From positions 342,001 through 406,000 of the forward strand of contig NZ_JAUXOY010000014.1 in NCBI RefSeq assembly GCF_030684185.1: a stretch of DNA of 64,000 bases. Reading direction: 5' to 3'. Source of the stretch: Methylotenera sp. GTDB lineage: Bacteria; Pseudomonadota; Gammaproteobacteria; Burkholderiales; Methylophilaceae. Below, piece by piece: positions 1 to 8,170 of the stretch. Below the pieces are notes generated by a model. That model had not been told where the DNA came from and searched no databases. It worked only from the letters and a program-made list of their open reading frames with translations. The stretch's first letter is position 1; the number at the start of each line of letters is the position of its first letter. The position numbers and the translations under genes were made by a program.

Positions 1-1755
1 GAAATACCTACAGGCGAGTCTCAGCCTGCCGTTGAATTAGTCTTTGTCCAACTGCACGCGGGCGGTAAGTTTGATAAGGAAGACGAAAACAGCTCCTACA
101 GGTTCTCCGGAGGATTGCATGGTGTTGGTGTTTCTGTGACCAATGCGCTATCTACCAGACTAGAAGTAAAAGTCAAAAGAGACGGCAAGGTTCACGGGCT
201 AGTATTTGCTAATGGTGATTGCATAGAGCCGCTAAAAGAAATTGGCAAATGTTTGAAGAAAGATACTGGCACTTCAGTGAAATGCTGGCCAGATCCACAA
301 TATTTTGACTCTCCAAGAGTGTCGCTCTCGCAGCTAGAGCATCTAATTAAATCCAAGGCAGTACTTTTACGAGGCGTTAGCGTCACCTTAACGACTGAAG
401 GTGCTGATGGTTTCGATGAGCGTTCATGGACGTATGAAGGTGGGCTACCCCAATATTTAGAAGAAATGATTGGCGAGCGCGATGAGGTTGATAATGAGCC
501 GCCAATTCCTATTATTTCAGGCGAGTTTTACCATAACGAAAGTAATGACGGTATATCAAAAGGCGAAGGCGCTTTATGGGCATTGTCATTTGGCGCAGGC
601 GGTGCGCGCGGTGAATCCTACGTAAACCTTATTCCAACATTATCTGGCGGCACACATGAAGCCGGATTGCGTAATGGCGTATTTGAAGCTATCAAGTCGT
701 TTATGGAGCATCACAGTATGATGCAACGTGGCATTAAGGTTTCATCGGAAGATGTTTGGAATAATGTGTGTTACGTATTGGCGGCAAAAGTATTGGACCC
801 GCAATTCCAAGGACAAACTAAAGAAAAGCTGACTAATCGTGACGCCATGAAAATGGTGGCTTCATCAGTCAAGCCAATCATGGAAACTTGGCTTAGTCAG
901 AATGTTGAGTCTGCAAAGCGTATTTCTGATTTAGTGAATCGCTCTGCGGCTGCTCGAAATAAATCGACGCAGAAAATCGAGAAGCGTAAATCTTCTGGCG
1001 TCAATATGATGCCTTCCAAACTTACTGATTGTGAGGCGGCGGGCACGATGGCCGCTGAACTGTTTCTAGTTGAGGGTGATTCTGCTGGTGGTAGCGCCAA
1101 GATGGGGCGCAATAATGAATTCCAGTCATTGCTGCCGTTACGCGGCAAAGTGCTGAATACTTGGGAGGTCGATGCCGGGCGTATCTTTGGTAATTCTGAA
1201 GTTCATGACATTTTTGTAGCACTAGGTATTGAGCCTCATACCATCAAAGATAATCCTGACTTCTCAGGCCTGCGTTACGGCAAGTTATGCATATTATCCG
1301 ACGCTGATGTTGACGGCTCGCATATTCAGGTGTTGCTGCTTACCTTGTTATTGCGTCATGCGCCTAAATTGATTGAACGCGGTCATGTTTATATTTCACA
1401 ACCACCTCTTTATCGAATAGATGTTCCAGCACAGGGTAAGAGTAAGCCTGCCAGAAAAATTTACGTGTCAGATGATGCTGAAAAAGTGTCGACACTGGAA
1501 AAGCTCAAGAGAGAGGGTGTTTCCGAGGATAAAGTTGGCATTCAGCGTTTTAAAGGCCTAGGTGAAATGAACCCGGATCAGCTATGGGAAACCACGTTAT
1601 GTCCCGATACACGTCGGTTAGTGCAAGTGAGAATGCCTGAGGGTGAAGCTAACAGTGCGCATAAGATGTTTGACATGCTGATGGCTAAGAATGAATCTGC
1701 CGCCCGTAAAGAGTGGATTGAACGTCGTGGTAATGATGTTGAGGCGGACGTTTAA
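1..1755 (+). CDS. parE: DNA topoisomerase IV subunit B, 5' end missing
   Basis: ATPase subunit of topoisomerase IV, which decatenates daughter chromosomes together with ParC. The reading frame is open from base 1, so the gene starts before the window and about 584 C-terminal residues are present. The first residues carry the end of the GHKL ATPase domain, including the glycine-rich lid GGLHGVGVSVTNALS near base 112. The TOPRIM domain follows, with LVEGDSAGGSAK near base 1063 and the acidic metal-binding DADVDGSHI near base 1300. The C-terminal QRFKGLGEMNPDQLW block is typical of ParE/GyrB. The direct stop-start junction with parC (TAA then ATG, no gap) supports co-transcription and favours ParE over GyrB. 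Confidence 0.96.
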   Translation, partial: EIPTGESQPAVELVFVQLHAGGKFDKEDENSSYRFSGGLHGVGVSVTNALSTRLEVKVKRDGKVHGLVFANGDCIEPLKEIGKCLKKDTGTSVKCWPDPQYFDSPRVSLSQLEHLIKSKAVLLRGVSVTLTTEGADGFDERSWTYEGGLPQYLEEMIGERDEVDNEPPIPIISGEFYHNESNDGISKGEGALWALSFGAGGARGESYVNLIPTLSGGTHEAGLRNGVFEAIKSFMEHHSMMQRGIKVSSEDVWNNVCYVLAAKVLDPQFQGQTKEKLTNRDAMKMVASSVKPIMETWLSQNVESAKRISDLVNRSAAARNKSTQKIEKRKSSGVNMMPSKLTDCEAAGTMAAELFLVEGDSAGGSAKMGRNNEFQSLLPLRGKVLNTWEVDAGRIFGNSEVHDIFVALGIEPHTIKDNPDFSGLRYGKLCILSDADVDGSHIQVLLLTLLLRHAPKLIERGHVYISQPPLYRIDVPAQGKSKPARKIYVSDDAEKVSTLEKLKREGVSEDKVGIQRFKGLGEMNPDQLWETTLCPDTRRLVQVRMPEGEANSAHKMFDMLMAKNESAARKEWIERRGNDVEADV

Positions 1756-4050
1756 ATGGATAATAGCAATATGATTGAAAATAATGGTGATAATGAGGAT
1801 GGCGCTGTTGCTATTGGTGAGTATGCTGAAGAAGCCTATCTGGCTTATGCTGTCTCAGTTGTAAAAGGCCGCGCGTTACCGTCAGTAGAGGACGGCCAGA
1901 AGCCTGTACAACGACGCATCCTGTTTGCCATGAAAGAAATGGGTTTGGTTGCTGGCGTTAAGCCGGTTAAATCAGCGCGTGTTGTTGGTAATGTGCTTGG
2001 TATGTATCATCCGCATGGCGATAGTTCTGCATATGAAGCAGCCGTTCGTCTGGCGCAAGACTTTACACTGCGCTATCCACTTATCGATGGGCAAGGTAAC
2101 TTTGGCTCTCGAGATGGCGATGGTGCGGCTGCGATGCGATATACCGAAATGCGTTTATCGCCTATTGCTGACCTGCTGCTTTCTGAAATTGATCGTGGTA
2201 CGGTTGACTTTCAAAATAACTATGACGGTGCTTTTCAAGAGCCGGTAATGCTGCCCGCTAGACTGCCGATGATGCTGCTTAACGGCGCTTCTGGTATTGC
2301 TGTTGGTATGGCAACCGAGATGATTCCACATAACATGCGTGAGATCGCAAGCGCTGTTTTACATGTGATGGATAACCCTGATTGCACAACAGAAGAATTG
2401 ATGGTGCATGTGCCTGGTCCGGATTTTCCTGGCGGCGGACAGTTGATTTCACAAACATCTGATATTCACTCTGTTTATGAAACTGGAAGAGGCTCATTAA
2501 GATTGCGGGCTAGGTGGGTGGTTGAGCCAATGGCGCGTGGTCAGTGGCGCATTATCATCAATGAATTACCGCACGGGGTTTCAGTTGAAACGGTCATGGC
2601 TGAAATTGAGGCTATTTCTAATCCTAAGCCCAAAAAAGATAAAAAAACGATAGATCAGGATCAGTTGCTGGTTAAACAATCTGTTCTGAGTATGCTTGAT
2701 TCAGTCAAAAGTGAAGGTAAAAAAGATGTCCGATTAATTCTTGAGCCAAAGACCAGCAAGGTTCCTAGTGAAGAGTTAATGGCATTTCTATTAGTCCACA
2801 CCAGCATGGAAGTCTCATGCCCGGCCAATATGGTGATGATTGGTACAGATGGCCGTCCTGCGCAAAAAGGATTGGTTAAAATCCTGAAAGAGTGGATTGA
2901 GTTTCGTCTCAACGTTGTACGCAGGCGTTGCCAGTTTGACTTGGACAAGATTAATCGTCGCATTCATATTTTGGATGGCCGCTTAATTGCGTTCCTGCAT
3001 ATTGACGAAATCATTAAAGTGATTCGCAATTCAGATGACCCTAAGGCTGATTTGATTACCGCCTTTAAACTAAGTGAAATTCAGGCTGAAGATATTCTAG
3101 AAATTCGGTTGCGCCAATTGGCAAGGCTTGAAGGTTTCAAGATTGAACGAGAGTTAAAAGAACTTCGTGAAGAGGCAGGCCGATTGGAAGCGATTTTGGC
3201 CAGCGATACTAAATTACGTAGGCTAACAGCTAAAGAAATTAAACAGGATGCTGAAAAATATGGTGATGACCGTCGTACGTTGATTGAACCTGTTGAGCGC
3301 ATTCAAGGTGGTCAAAAGGCCTTTGTAGTAGATGAGCCTGTGACTATTATGCTTTCTAAGAACGGCTGGATTAGATCTAGGCAAGGCCACGGCGTTGACC
3401 GTGAATCTATTGTATGGAAAGCAGGAGACGGTGAATTCTCAGTTCTTGACACGCGAACTACGCTGCCAATTGTATTGATGGATACAAACGGTCGATGTTA
3501 CTCATTTGATGCATCTAGTGTTCCTGGCGGCAAGGGAGATGGCATTCCGGTTAGCTCTATTATAGAGATTCAGAACGGTGCAAAATTGGTGCATGCACTC
3601 TCTGGAAAGGATGAGGATAGATACCTGTTTAGCACATCAAATAGCTATGGATTCATTGCGCCATTGAAAGGGCTTATTGCCAGACCTAAGACAGGTAAGG
3701 CCTTTATGAAGCCTGAAGATGGTGCAACCATTAACCCGCCTATTAAATTGAATGAAAGTACCCATGTTGCGGTAACTTCGTCCGAGAATAAACTACTGGT
3801 ATTTCAAATCAGTGAAATAAATGAATATCCAAATGGCGGCAAAGGCGTGAGAATGATGGATATTCCTGATGGGGTATCAATTACACGAGTTGAATTGTGT
3901 GATGGAACATCTGCGAGCATTATTATCAAAGGTAAAACAAAAACAATTATCGGTGAAGATATGAGCAGATATCTGCTGAAGCGAGCCAGAAAGGGTTGTT
4001 TGATCAATACCAATAATAATAGTCAATCCAGACAGGGAAAATTGCTTTAG
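1756..4050 (+). CDS. parC: DNA topoisomerase IV subunit A
   Basis: Breakage-reunion subunit of topoisomerase IV. The 764-residue protein begins immediately after the parE stop. The N-terminal domain shows [18 protein letters not shown] and the catalytic tyrosine in [11 protein letters not shown], which I count as Tyr129. A coiled-coil/tower region follows (about residues 350-490), then a C-terminal beta-pinwheel of repeated blades ending near residue 740. The length is normal for ParC of beta- and gammaproteobacteria and shorter than GyrA. Its partner is the adjacent parE. No truncation or frameshift was seen. Confidence 0.96.
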   Translation: MDNSNMIENNGDNEDGAVAIGEYAEEAYLAYAVSVVKGRALPSVEDGQKPVQRRILFAMKEMGLVAGVKPVKSARVVGNVLGMYHPHGDSSAYEAAVRLAQDFTLRYPLIDGQGNFGSRDGDGAAAMRYTEMRLSPIADLLLSEIDRGTVDFQNNYDGAFQEPVMLPARLPMMLLNGASGIAVGMATEMIPHNMREIASAVLHVMDNPDCTTEELMVHVPGPDFPGGGQLISQTSDIHSVYETGRGSLRLRARWVVEPMARGQWRIIINELPHGVSVETVMAEIEAISNPKPKKDKKTIDQDQLLVKQSVLSMLDSVKSEGKKDVRLILEPKTSKVPSEELMAFLLVHTSMEVSCPANMVMIGTDGRPAQKGLVKILKEWIEFRLNVVRRRCQFDLDKINRRIHILDGRLIAFLHIDEIIKVIRNSDDPKADLITAFKLSEIQAEDILEIRLRQLARLEGFKIERELKELREEAGRLEAILASDTKLRRLTAKEIKQDAEKYGDDRRTLIEPVERIQGGQKAFVVDEPVTIMLSKNGWIRSRQGHGVDRESIVWKAGDGEFSVLDTRTTLPIVLMDTNGRCYSFDASSVPGGKGDGIPVSSIIEIQNGAKLVHALSGKDEDRYLFSTSNSYGFIAPLKGLIARPKTGKAFMKPEDGATINPPIKLNESTHVAVTSSENKLLVFQISEINEYPNGGKGVRMMDIPDGVSITRVELCDGTSASIIIKGKTKTIIGEDMSRYLLKRARKGCLINTNNNSQSRQGKLL

Positions 4051-4131
4051 ACGTGATAGTTTTGCAGTCAACGACAACCTAACAATTTGTTTAGGCAGTC
4101 TAGAATGCCTCAAAATAAGGAGATTCCACTT

Positions 4132-4500
4132 ATGGTCAATCACACTCCGAACCAAGCGCGACTTGACAGTATAGTTGCAGAAGCACGTCGTCATAGTTCT
4201 GAGCGTGAAGCAAAGTATCGTGAACGAGCGCTTAAGCTGTACCCATGGGTTTGTGTGCGATGCGCACGCGAGTTCTCTGGCGCACGTCTGCGTGAGCTAA
4301 CAGTTCATCATAAAGATCATAATCACGACAACAATCCGCTTGATGGCAGTAACTGGGAATTACTCTGTATCTACTGCCATGAGAATGAGCATGCACGCAT
4401 TCTGGATGAATCGTTACGGGGAAGGGTTATTGGTGACCAGGCGCCAGTGGCAACCCATAATCCCTTTGCGAATCTACAGGAAAAATTGAAGAAGAAGTGA
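4132..4500 (+). CDS. YajD-type HNH nuclease family protein
   Basis: Small HNH-fold protein of the YajD type. I place the start at ATG 4132 because AAGGAG lies 8 bases upstream; in-frame ATGs at 4087 and 4105 lack a ribosome binding site. This gives 122 residues. The core has two zinc-binding Cys pairs (CVRC and CIYC) around the HNH segment LTVHHKDHNHDNNPLDGSNW. The cellular role of this family is not established; related domains nick or cut DNA. It follows parC on the same strand after about 80 bases and converges with hflX. The family assignment is firm, the function is open. Confidence 0.8.
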   Translation: MVNHTPNQARLDSIVAEARRHSSEREAKYRERALKLYPWVCVRCAREFSGARLRELTVHHKDHNHDNNPLDGSNWELLCIYCHENEHARILDESLRGRVIGDQAPVATHNPFANLQEKLKKK

Positions 4501-4562
4501 ACTGGTTGTTGAATAGCGGCTAATGCCTATTTAACGTGATTGGATCAAAAGCGCTGACTTCA

Positions 4563-5891
4563 TCACATCTCACTAACCTGCTCGCGCAGACTTTTGATCG
4601 AACCTGGCTCGCCGCGAATTCTAAAGAATGCGCCTTCGGTATCTGAGCGCTCCTCCAGTACCTGACAGCTTGCGTAGATTTCTCCGCGCAGTTGCTGTGC
4701 CGTCCAAGGAAGAAAAAGCTCAGCCTCAATCAGATCTTGCTGGAAAAACGCGACGATTGTTTGGTGTAGCTTGGCAACATCATCAGGTCGACGAGCACTC
4801 ATCACCACGCAATCTGGATACTTAGCCCGCAAAGTCGCTTCACGTTCGGCTTGCGCCGTCGCATCGCCTACGTGGTCGATTTTGTTGAAAACGCGGATGC
4901 GTGGCACAATGTTCGCGCCGATTTCCTCAAGCACTTCATTGGTGACCTCAAGCTGACGCTCAAATCCAGGATCGCTTGCATCAATGACGTGTAGCAACAG
5001 TGATGCATCAAGTGCCTCGTCTAGCGTTGATTTGAATGAGGCAACGAGGCCGTGGGGCAGGTTTTTGATGAAACCTACTGTGTCGCTGACGAGCACTCGC
5101 GGTACGCTTTCCGGGTGAAGTGCCCGCACTGTTGTATCAAGTGTGGCGAAGAGTTTGTTTGCAACCAGCACCTCGCTTCCCGTAAGTGCGCGCATCAAGG
5201 TTGACTTGCCGGCATTCGTATAGCCAACGAGCGCCACAACAGCAAGCCCCTGTCGCTCTTGCCGACGGGCGCGCTGTGTGTTGCGTTCGACATCCATCGC
5301 GATAATCTCCTGTTGAAGTTCGGCGATACGGTCACGGATCTTGCGTCGGTCTAGTTCAGTGTGCGATTCTCCGGCTCCCCGGCCGCCTTCGCCACTGCGT
5401 TGCCGCCCTTGCGGTCCAGCAAGTTTCGCCGCCTCGCGCAGGCGCGGCGCCATGTAGCCAAGGCGGGCGATTTCTACCTGGGCGCGTGCTGCGCGAGATC
5501 GGGCATTGCGGTGAAAAATTTCGAGGATGACCATAGTCCGGTCCATCACCTCGCAGCCGACCTCAAGTTCAAGGTTGCGCGCCTGTGATGGTGAGATTTC
5601 GTGGTCGACCAAGAGGGTGTCAATATCCCAATCATTAGGCTTGGTATCTATTTCTTCGGATTCGTGGTTCACAAAGTCGCGTATTTCCTGCCGCTTACCC
5701 AAGCCAAGGTAGGCCGTCATGTCAAAGCCGGAACGTTTTTGCACGAAGGTTCTGACGACTTCGTATCCCAGTGTTTTTGCGAGCTCACGTAGCTCATTCA
5801 GTGACGCCTCAAACTCGACATCGCTCACGCTAGGCAGTTGAACTGACGCTACAACGGCGTATCTGGATTTTTCTTTGACTTCTTTTTGCAT
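4563..5891 (-). CDS. hflX: HflX-type ribosome-associated GTPase
   Basis: GTPase of the HflX family, which in other bacteria splits stalled or stress-hibernating 70S ribosomes. From ATG 5891 the protein has 442 residues. An in-frame extension to 5981 exists, but homologues begin near the chosen Met. The N-terminal HflX domain contains MTAYLGLGKRQEI and a glycine-rich linker AGPQGRQRSGEGGRGAGES. The G domain has P-loop GYTNAGKST, switch II DTVGFIKNLP and NKID. The DNA is clearly richer in GC than its neighbours: bases 5401-5460 hold 43 G/C of 60. HflX is usually found beside hfq, which is not here, so this may be a second or transferred copy. Confidence 0.9.
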   Translation of the reverse strand: MQKEVKEKSRYAVVASVQLPSVSDVEFEASLNELRELAKTLGYEVVRTFVQKRSGFDMTAYLGLGKRQEIRDFVNHESEEIDTKPNDWDIDTLLVDHEISPSQARNLELEVGCEVMDRTMVILEIFHRNARSRAARAQVEIARLGYMAPRLREAAKLAGPQGRQRSGEGGRGAGESHTELDRRKIRDRIAELQQEIIAMDVERNTQRARRQERQGLAVVALVGYTNAGKSTLMRALTGSEVLVANKLFATLDTTVRALHPESVPRVLVSDTVGFIKNLPHGLVASFKSTLDEALDASLLLHVIDASDPGFERQLEVTNEVLEEIGANIVPRIRVFNKIDHVGDATAQAEREATLRAKYPDCVVMSARRPDDVAKLHQTIVAFFQQDLIEAELFLPWTAQQLRGEIYASCQVLEERSDTEGAFFRIRGEPGSIKSLREQVSEM

Positions 5892-6067
5892 TAGGAGATT
5901 GCATCTATTGAGAGGGTGAAGCCAGATAGTACCTGAAAAGTAATGGTCGCCAGCATTAGACGTGTATAAATAGCAAGCCAAGTTGAGCTAAAAATGTTTG
6001 CGGACAAGTTGTCTGGCGCTGCTACATTACTTATAACGCCGCTACTCACACTTAGCCGTTTTGGTGC

Positions 6068-6508
6068 TTATACTAAATCCGTTCGATTAATCTTTATCCA
6101 ATCAAGCACGAATTGATATAAATTTTCTGCCTGCTTAATGCACTCAATCACCGCTTGGTCGCTAACCGGATCACCTTCATAATCACTGATATTTCGTTGC
6201 TTGCGTAGGCCGTCTAAAATAATTACGGTGCTTTGAGGCAAGCCAATGGTCGTCGGCAATGTCTGAATAGCAGTTTGATGGTGCCCAGGTTGACTGGTAG
6301 ATGTTCTATAGCCATTTACCCATAGTGCCACCATCGCGCATTGCATAATGCATTTATAAGCAGCATCGAACCTATTTTCTCCGCTGACTGCACTGATGTG
6401 TGCATCTGCGATGTTACGCTTGGCTGCTTCCAGCAAACGCAACGCAGCCTCACGCGTAACGGCGTGCACTTGGAGTTGATTTATTTTAAGTAGATTGTCT
6501 AAGCTCAT
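6068..6508 (-). CDS. HEPN-domain protein, partner of the adjacent nucleotidyltransferase (putative toxin)
   Basis: All-helical HEPN-type protein of 146 residues counted from ATG 6508 (a TTG at 6520 is also in frame). It overlaps the 3' end of the upstream nucleotidyltransferase gene by 23 bases, so translation is probably coupled. HEPN proteins paired with MNT nucleotidyltransferases are RNase-like toxins or substrate-binding partners. The motif region reads LRKQRNISDYEGD near residues 103-115: an RN pair followed by Tyr, where classical toxins have His in R-x4-6-H. In MntA-HepT systems the antitoxin AMPylates a Tyr near this site. Toxicity is therefore uncertain. This subfamily commonly pairs with HTH-fused MNT proteins. 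Confidence 0.75.
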   Translation of the reverse strand: MSLDNLLKINQLQVHAVTREAALRLLEAAKRNIADAHISAVSGENRFDAAYKCIMQCAMVALWVNGYRTSTSQPGHHQTAIQTLPTTIGLPQSTVIILDGLRKQRNISDYEGDPVSDQAVIECIKQAENLYQFVLDWIKINRTDLV

Positions 6509-7070
6509 TTTCAGTACCAATTATAAACAACTTCGGCTTAGCTAACACTTCATTAAGGAATGAATCGTTATTTTTAATGCGACGTTCAAATTCTTCTGCT
6601 GAATATACCGCTGGATTTATTTCACGCTGCAGGATAGCCTGAGTAGGGTGCAATAACTGTACGGCATCGCCAAAACTTAATGAGCCGATGATCATTATAT
6701 CTACGTCACTACTAGATTGTTGCTCGTCACGCGCAACCGAGCCGAATACAAATGCGACACTTATTTGATCTTTGACGCTAATCAATACCTTTGCTAACAC
6801 ATCAGCCAAGCCTGAGGTTTTACGGAGAATGCTGGCTAACTCTTCGTAGATTGGACATGCAAGATCGGCACTATAATGTACCTGGTTGCCAACCTTCTTG
6901 CTTTGCAATATGCCACCAACTGTTAGTTTGGCAAGCTCTTTATGTAGCGTACCAGGTGCAGTATTGGTGAGCCTGGCAAGCTCGCGCACATGATAGCTGG
7001 CATTAGGGTTAAGCAATAGCAAACCTAAGACACGCTTTCTGTATTCACTGAACAAAAGGGATGATAACAA
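6486..7070 (-). CDS. Winged-helix/MNT nucleotidyltransferase fusion (putative antitoxin and repressor)
   Basis: Protein of 194 residues with two parts. Residues about 1-75 form a winged helix-turn-helix (VRELARLTNTAPGTLHKELAKL). Residues about 90-194 form a minimal nucleotidyltransferase with the signature GSVARDEQQSSSDVDIMIIG, containing the G-S and D-x-D catalytic elements. The start is TTG 7070, supported by AAAGGA about 7 bases upstream. In known MNT-HEPN systems this enzyme modifies and neutralises the HEPN partner, encoded here directly downstream with overlap. The fused DNA-binding domain suggests the pair regulates itself; a palindrome lies 25 bases upstream. Confidence 0.82.
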   Translation of the reverse strand: MLSSLLFSEYRKRVLGLLLLNPNASYHVRELARLTNTAPGTLHKELAKLTVGGILQSKKVGNQVHYSADLACPIYEELASILRKTSGLADVLAKVLISVKDQISVAFVFGSVARDEQQSSSDVDIMIIGSLSFGDAVQLLHPTQAILQREINPAVYSAEEFERRIKNNDSFLNEVLAKPKLFIIGTENELRQST

Positions 7071-7094
7071 GACGTTTCCTTTATGGCTTCAAAT

Positions 7095-7111
7095 GTAGCT
7101 AATTATGCTAC
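7095..7111. promoter_or_regulatory. Palindrome upstream of the MNT/HEPN pair, candidate operator
   Basis: Perfect inverted repeat GTAGC-N7-GCTAC, 25 bases upstream of the TTG start of the HTH-MNT gene. Its position and symmetry suit a binding site for the fused winged helix. The function is inferred. Confidence 0.4.
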
Positions 7112-7145
7112 GTTATTGTTAGCTTATCAAGCTTTGATTTAACAC

Positions 7146-7349
7146 CCAAGGCAATTGTCCAACAGGCTGCTGGATAATTTCGGCATCCGGTCATGCCTCA
7201 GCAAAAGCGCGCATGTACATCATATTTGCGCGTGAAACTCCCTTCATACAGGGAAATACCGTGCGCAGATCATGCGCCAACTGCTCAATCACTTTGGCAC
7301 ACCAGCCCTTTTTGGCCTGCCGATCTAAAATGTCGCGATCAATATTGAC
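7146..7349 (-). pseudogene. Remnant of a DUF1016 (YhcG-type) nuclease N-terminal domain
   Basis: Read on the minus strand, 7349 to 7191 encodes about 52 residues that match the DUF1016 N-terminal region: DRDILDRQAKKGWCAKVIEQ, then AHDLRTVFPCMKGVSRANMM, then YMRAFAEA. An in-frame TGA at 7191-7193 stands where the family has Trp. After it the homology continues (PDAEIIQQPVGQLPW) to base 7146. The 5' end and the whole C-terminal PD-(D/E)XK nuclease domain are missing. DUF1016 proteins travel with mobile and defence loci. I regard this as a dead fragment. Confidence 0.75.
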
Positions 7350-7603
7350 TTGATGTATTGCTTTATTACCAAATAAATCAGACTATAGCCGTTATGGAAT
7401 TACTAAAGAACAGTACGATAGACTTGCCTCTGAAGAATGAATGGCCTTCAGAGCCGGAGCTTCCATTTTTTGCGCTTTGTGGCGGATTGAGAACGCCCTA
7501 CTCTCCAATGGGGTTGCAAAAAAACTTCAGAGAAGAAAGCTCTGCAAGCTTTATCGGGAAATCAATACAATACCCCTAAGGATTTACCCGGTACGGTTTA
7601 GCG
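7350..7603. other. Unassigned stretch within the remnant field
   Basis: Several overlapping short frames are open on the plus strand here, including one from 7441 to 7647 of 68 residues. None has a clear ribosome binding site or a family I recognise. It lies between the DUF1016 remnant and a small ORF and probably also derives from decayed mobile DNA. Confidence 0.3.
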
Positions 7604-7768
7604 ATGAAGAAAAATTCGTTACTACAACAGAATCCACATCTTGCTAATGCAAAACTCTATGAGCAAGCTTTGCGTATCAATGTGCTTTCATCTATAGCAA
7701 TTGAGGGCGTGAAAAAATCTGCCGAAAAAGCGCTCTCACCTTTTAACCTTAAATCGGTAAAACGATAA
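7604..7768 (+). CDS. Small hypothetical protein with a Fic-inhibitor-like motif
   Basis: Open frame of 54 residues starting MKKNSLLQQNPHLAN. It has the general look of small bacterial proteins with an N-P-x-L start and a central SxAIEG helix. The segment SIAIEG fits the [S/T]xxxE[G/N] pattern of the helix that inhibits Fic AMP-transferases. The tail is basic (NLKSVKR). No strong Shine-Dalgarno sequence is visible, and no Fic domain (HPFxxGNGR) is encoded nearby. It may be an orphan antitoxin-like gene or a chance frame. Confidence 0.45.
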   Translation: MKKNSLLQQNPHLANAKLYEQALRINVLSSIAIEGVKKSAEKALSPFNLKSVKR

Positions 7769-7770
7769 GT

Positions 7771-7878
7771 TTATGCCAGCGTATTTTTGAGCAATTCCCG
7801 CAATAACACTTTTCCTTTTTCGGTGAGCCTATATTGTTGCAAGCGACTATTCGGCTTATCGGGTAGTCGATACAAAAT
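7771..7878 (-). pseudogene. C-terminal tail of a winged-helix protein (remnant)
   Basis: On the minus strand, 7878 to 7771 reads YRLPDKPNSRLQQYRLTEKG followed by KVLLRELLKNTLA and a stop. This looks like the last third of a winged helix-turn-helix domain (wing plus final helix), as in regulator or toxin-antitoxin proteins. No upstream part is present: the homology stops next to base 7880, where a Sir2 tail starts in the opposite direction. This looks like a deletion junction. Confidence 0.5.
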
Positions 7879-7879
7879 A

Positions 7880-8104
7880 CAACGCCAAGCATTAAGCGAA
7901 TGGTTGGCTCGTGCTAAAAATGTAGTCATCATTGAATTAGGTGCAGGGCTGGATATTCCTACTGTGCGGAATTATGGCGAGATGATAGGCTGGCCGTTGA
8001 TTCGCATTAACCCACGTGATTCAGACCTAGGGTCATCTTCAGGGGTAAGTTTGCCAATGGGCGCGTTAGATGGATTAAAAGCTATTTGTTCCGCGCTGAA
8101 ATGA
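7880..8104 (+). pseudogene. C-terminal fragment of a Sir2-type NAD-dependent deacylase
   Basis: Plus-strand frame of 74 residues with VIIELGAGLDIPTVRNYGE, then LIRINPRDSD and GVSLPMGALDGLKAIC, ending in TGA at 8104. This corresponds to the last quarter of SIR2-family proteins of the kind found in mobile and defence loci. The NAD-binding N-terminal region (GAGxS, catalytic His) is absent, so the fragment cannot be an active sirtuin. Its 5' end abuts the reversed winged-helix tail at about 7879, suggesting a rearrangement scar. Confidence 0.65.
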
Positions 8105-8170
8105 CTATGTGATTCTATATGTATACGTTGCGTCATCATCGCTGGCCGTTGATACAAAAAGAACAAGTGA

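Noticed and set aside
4087-4131. N-terminal extension of the HNH protein
   Set aside because: ATG 4132 has AAGGAG at good spacing; the upstream ATGs have none.
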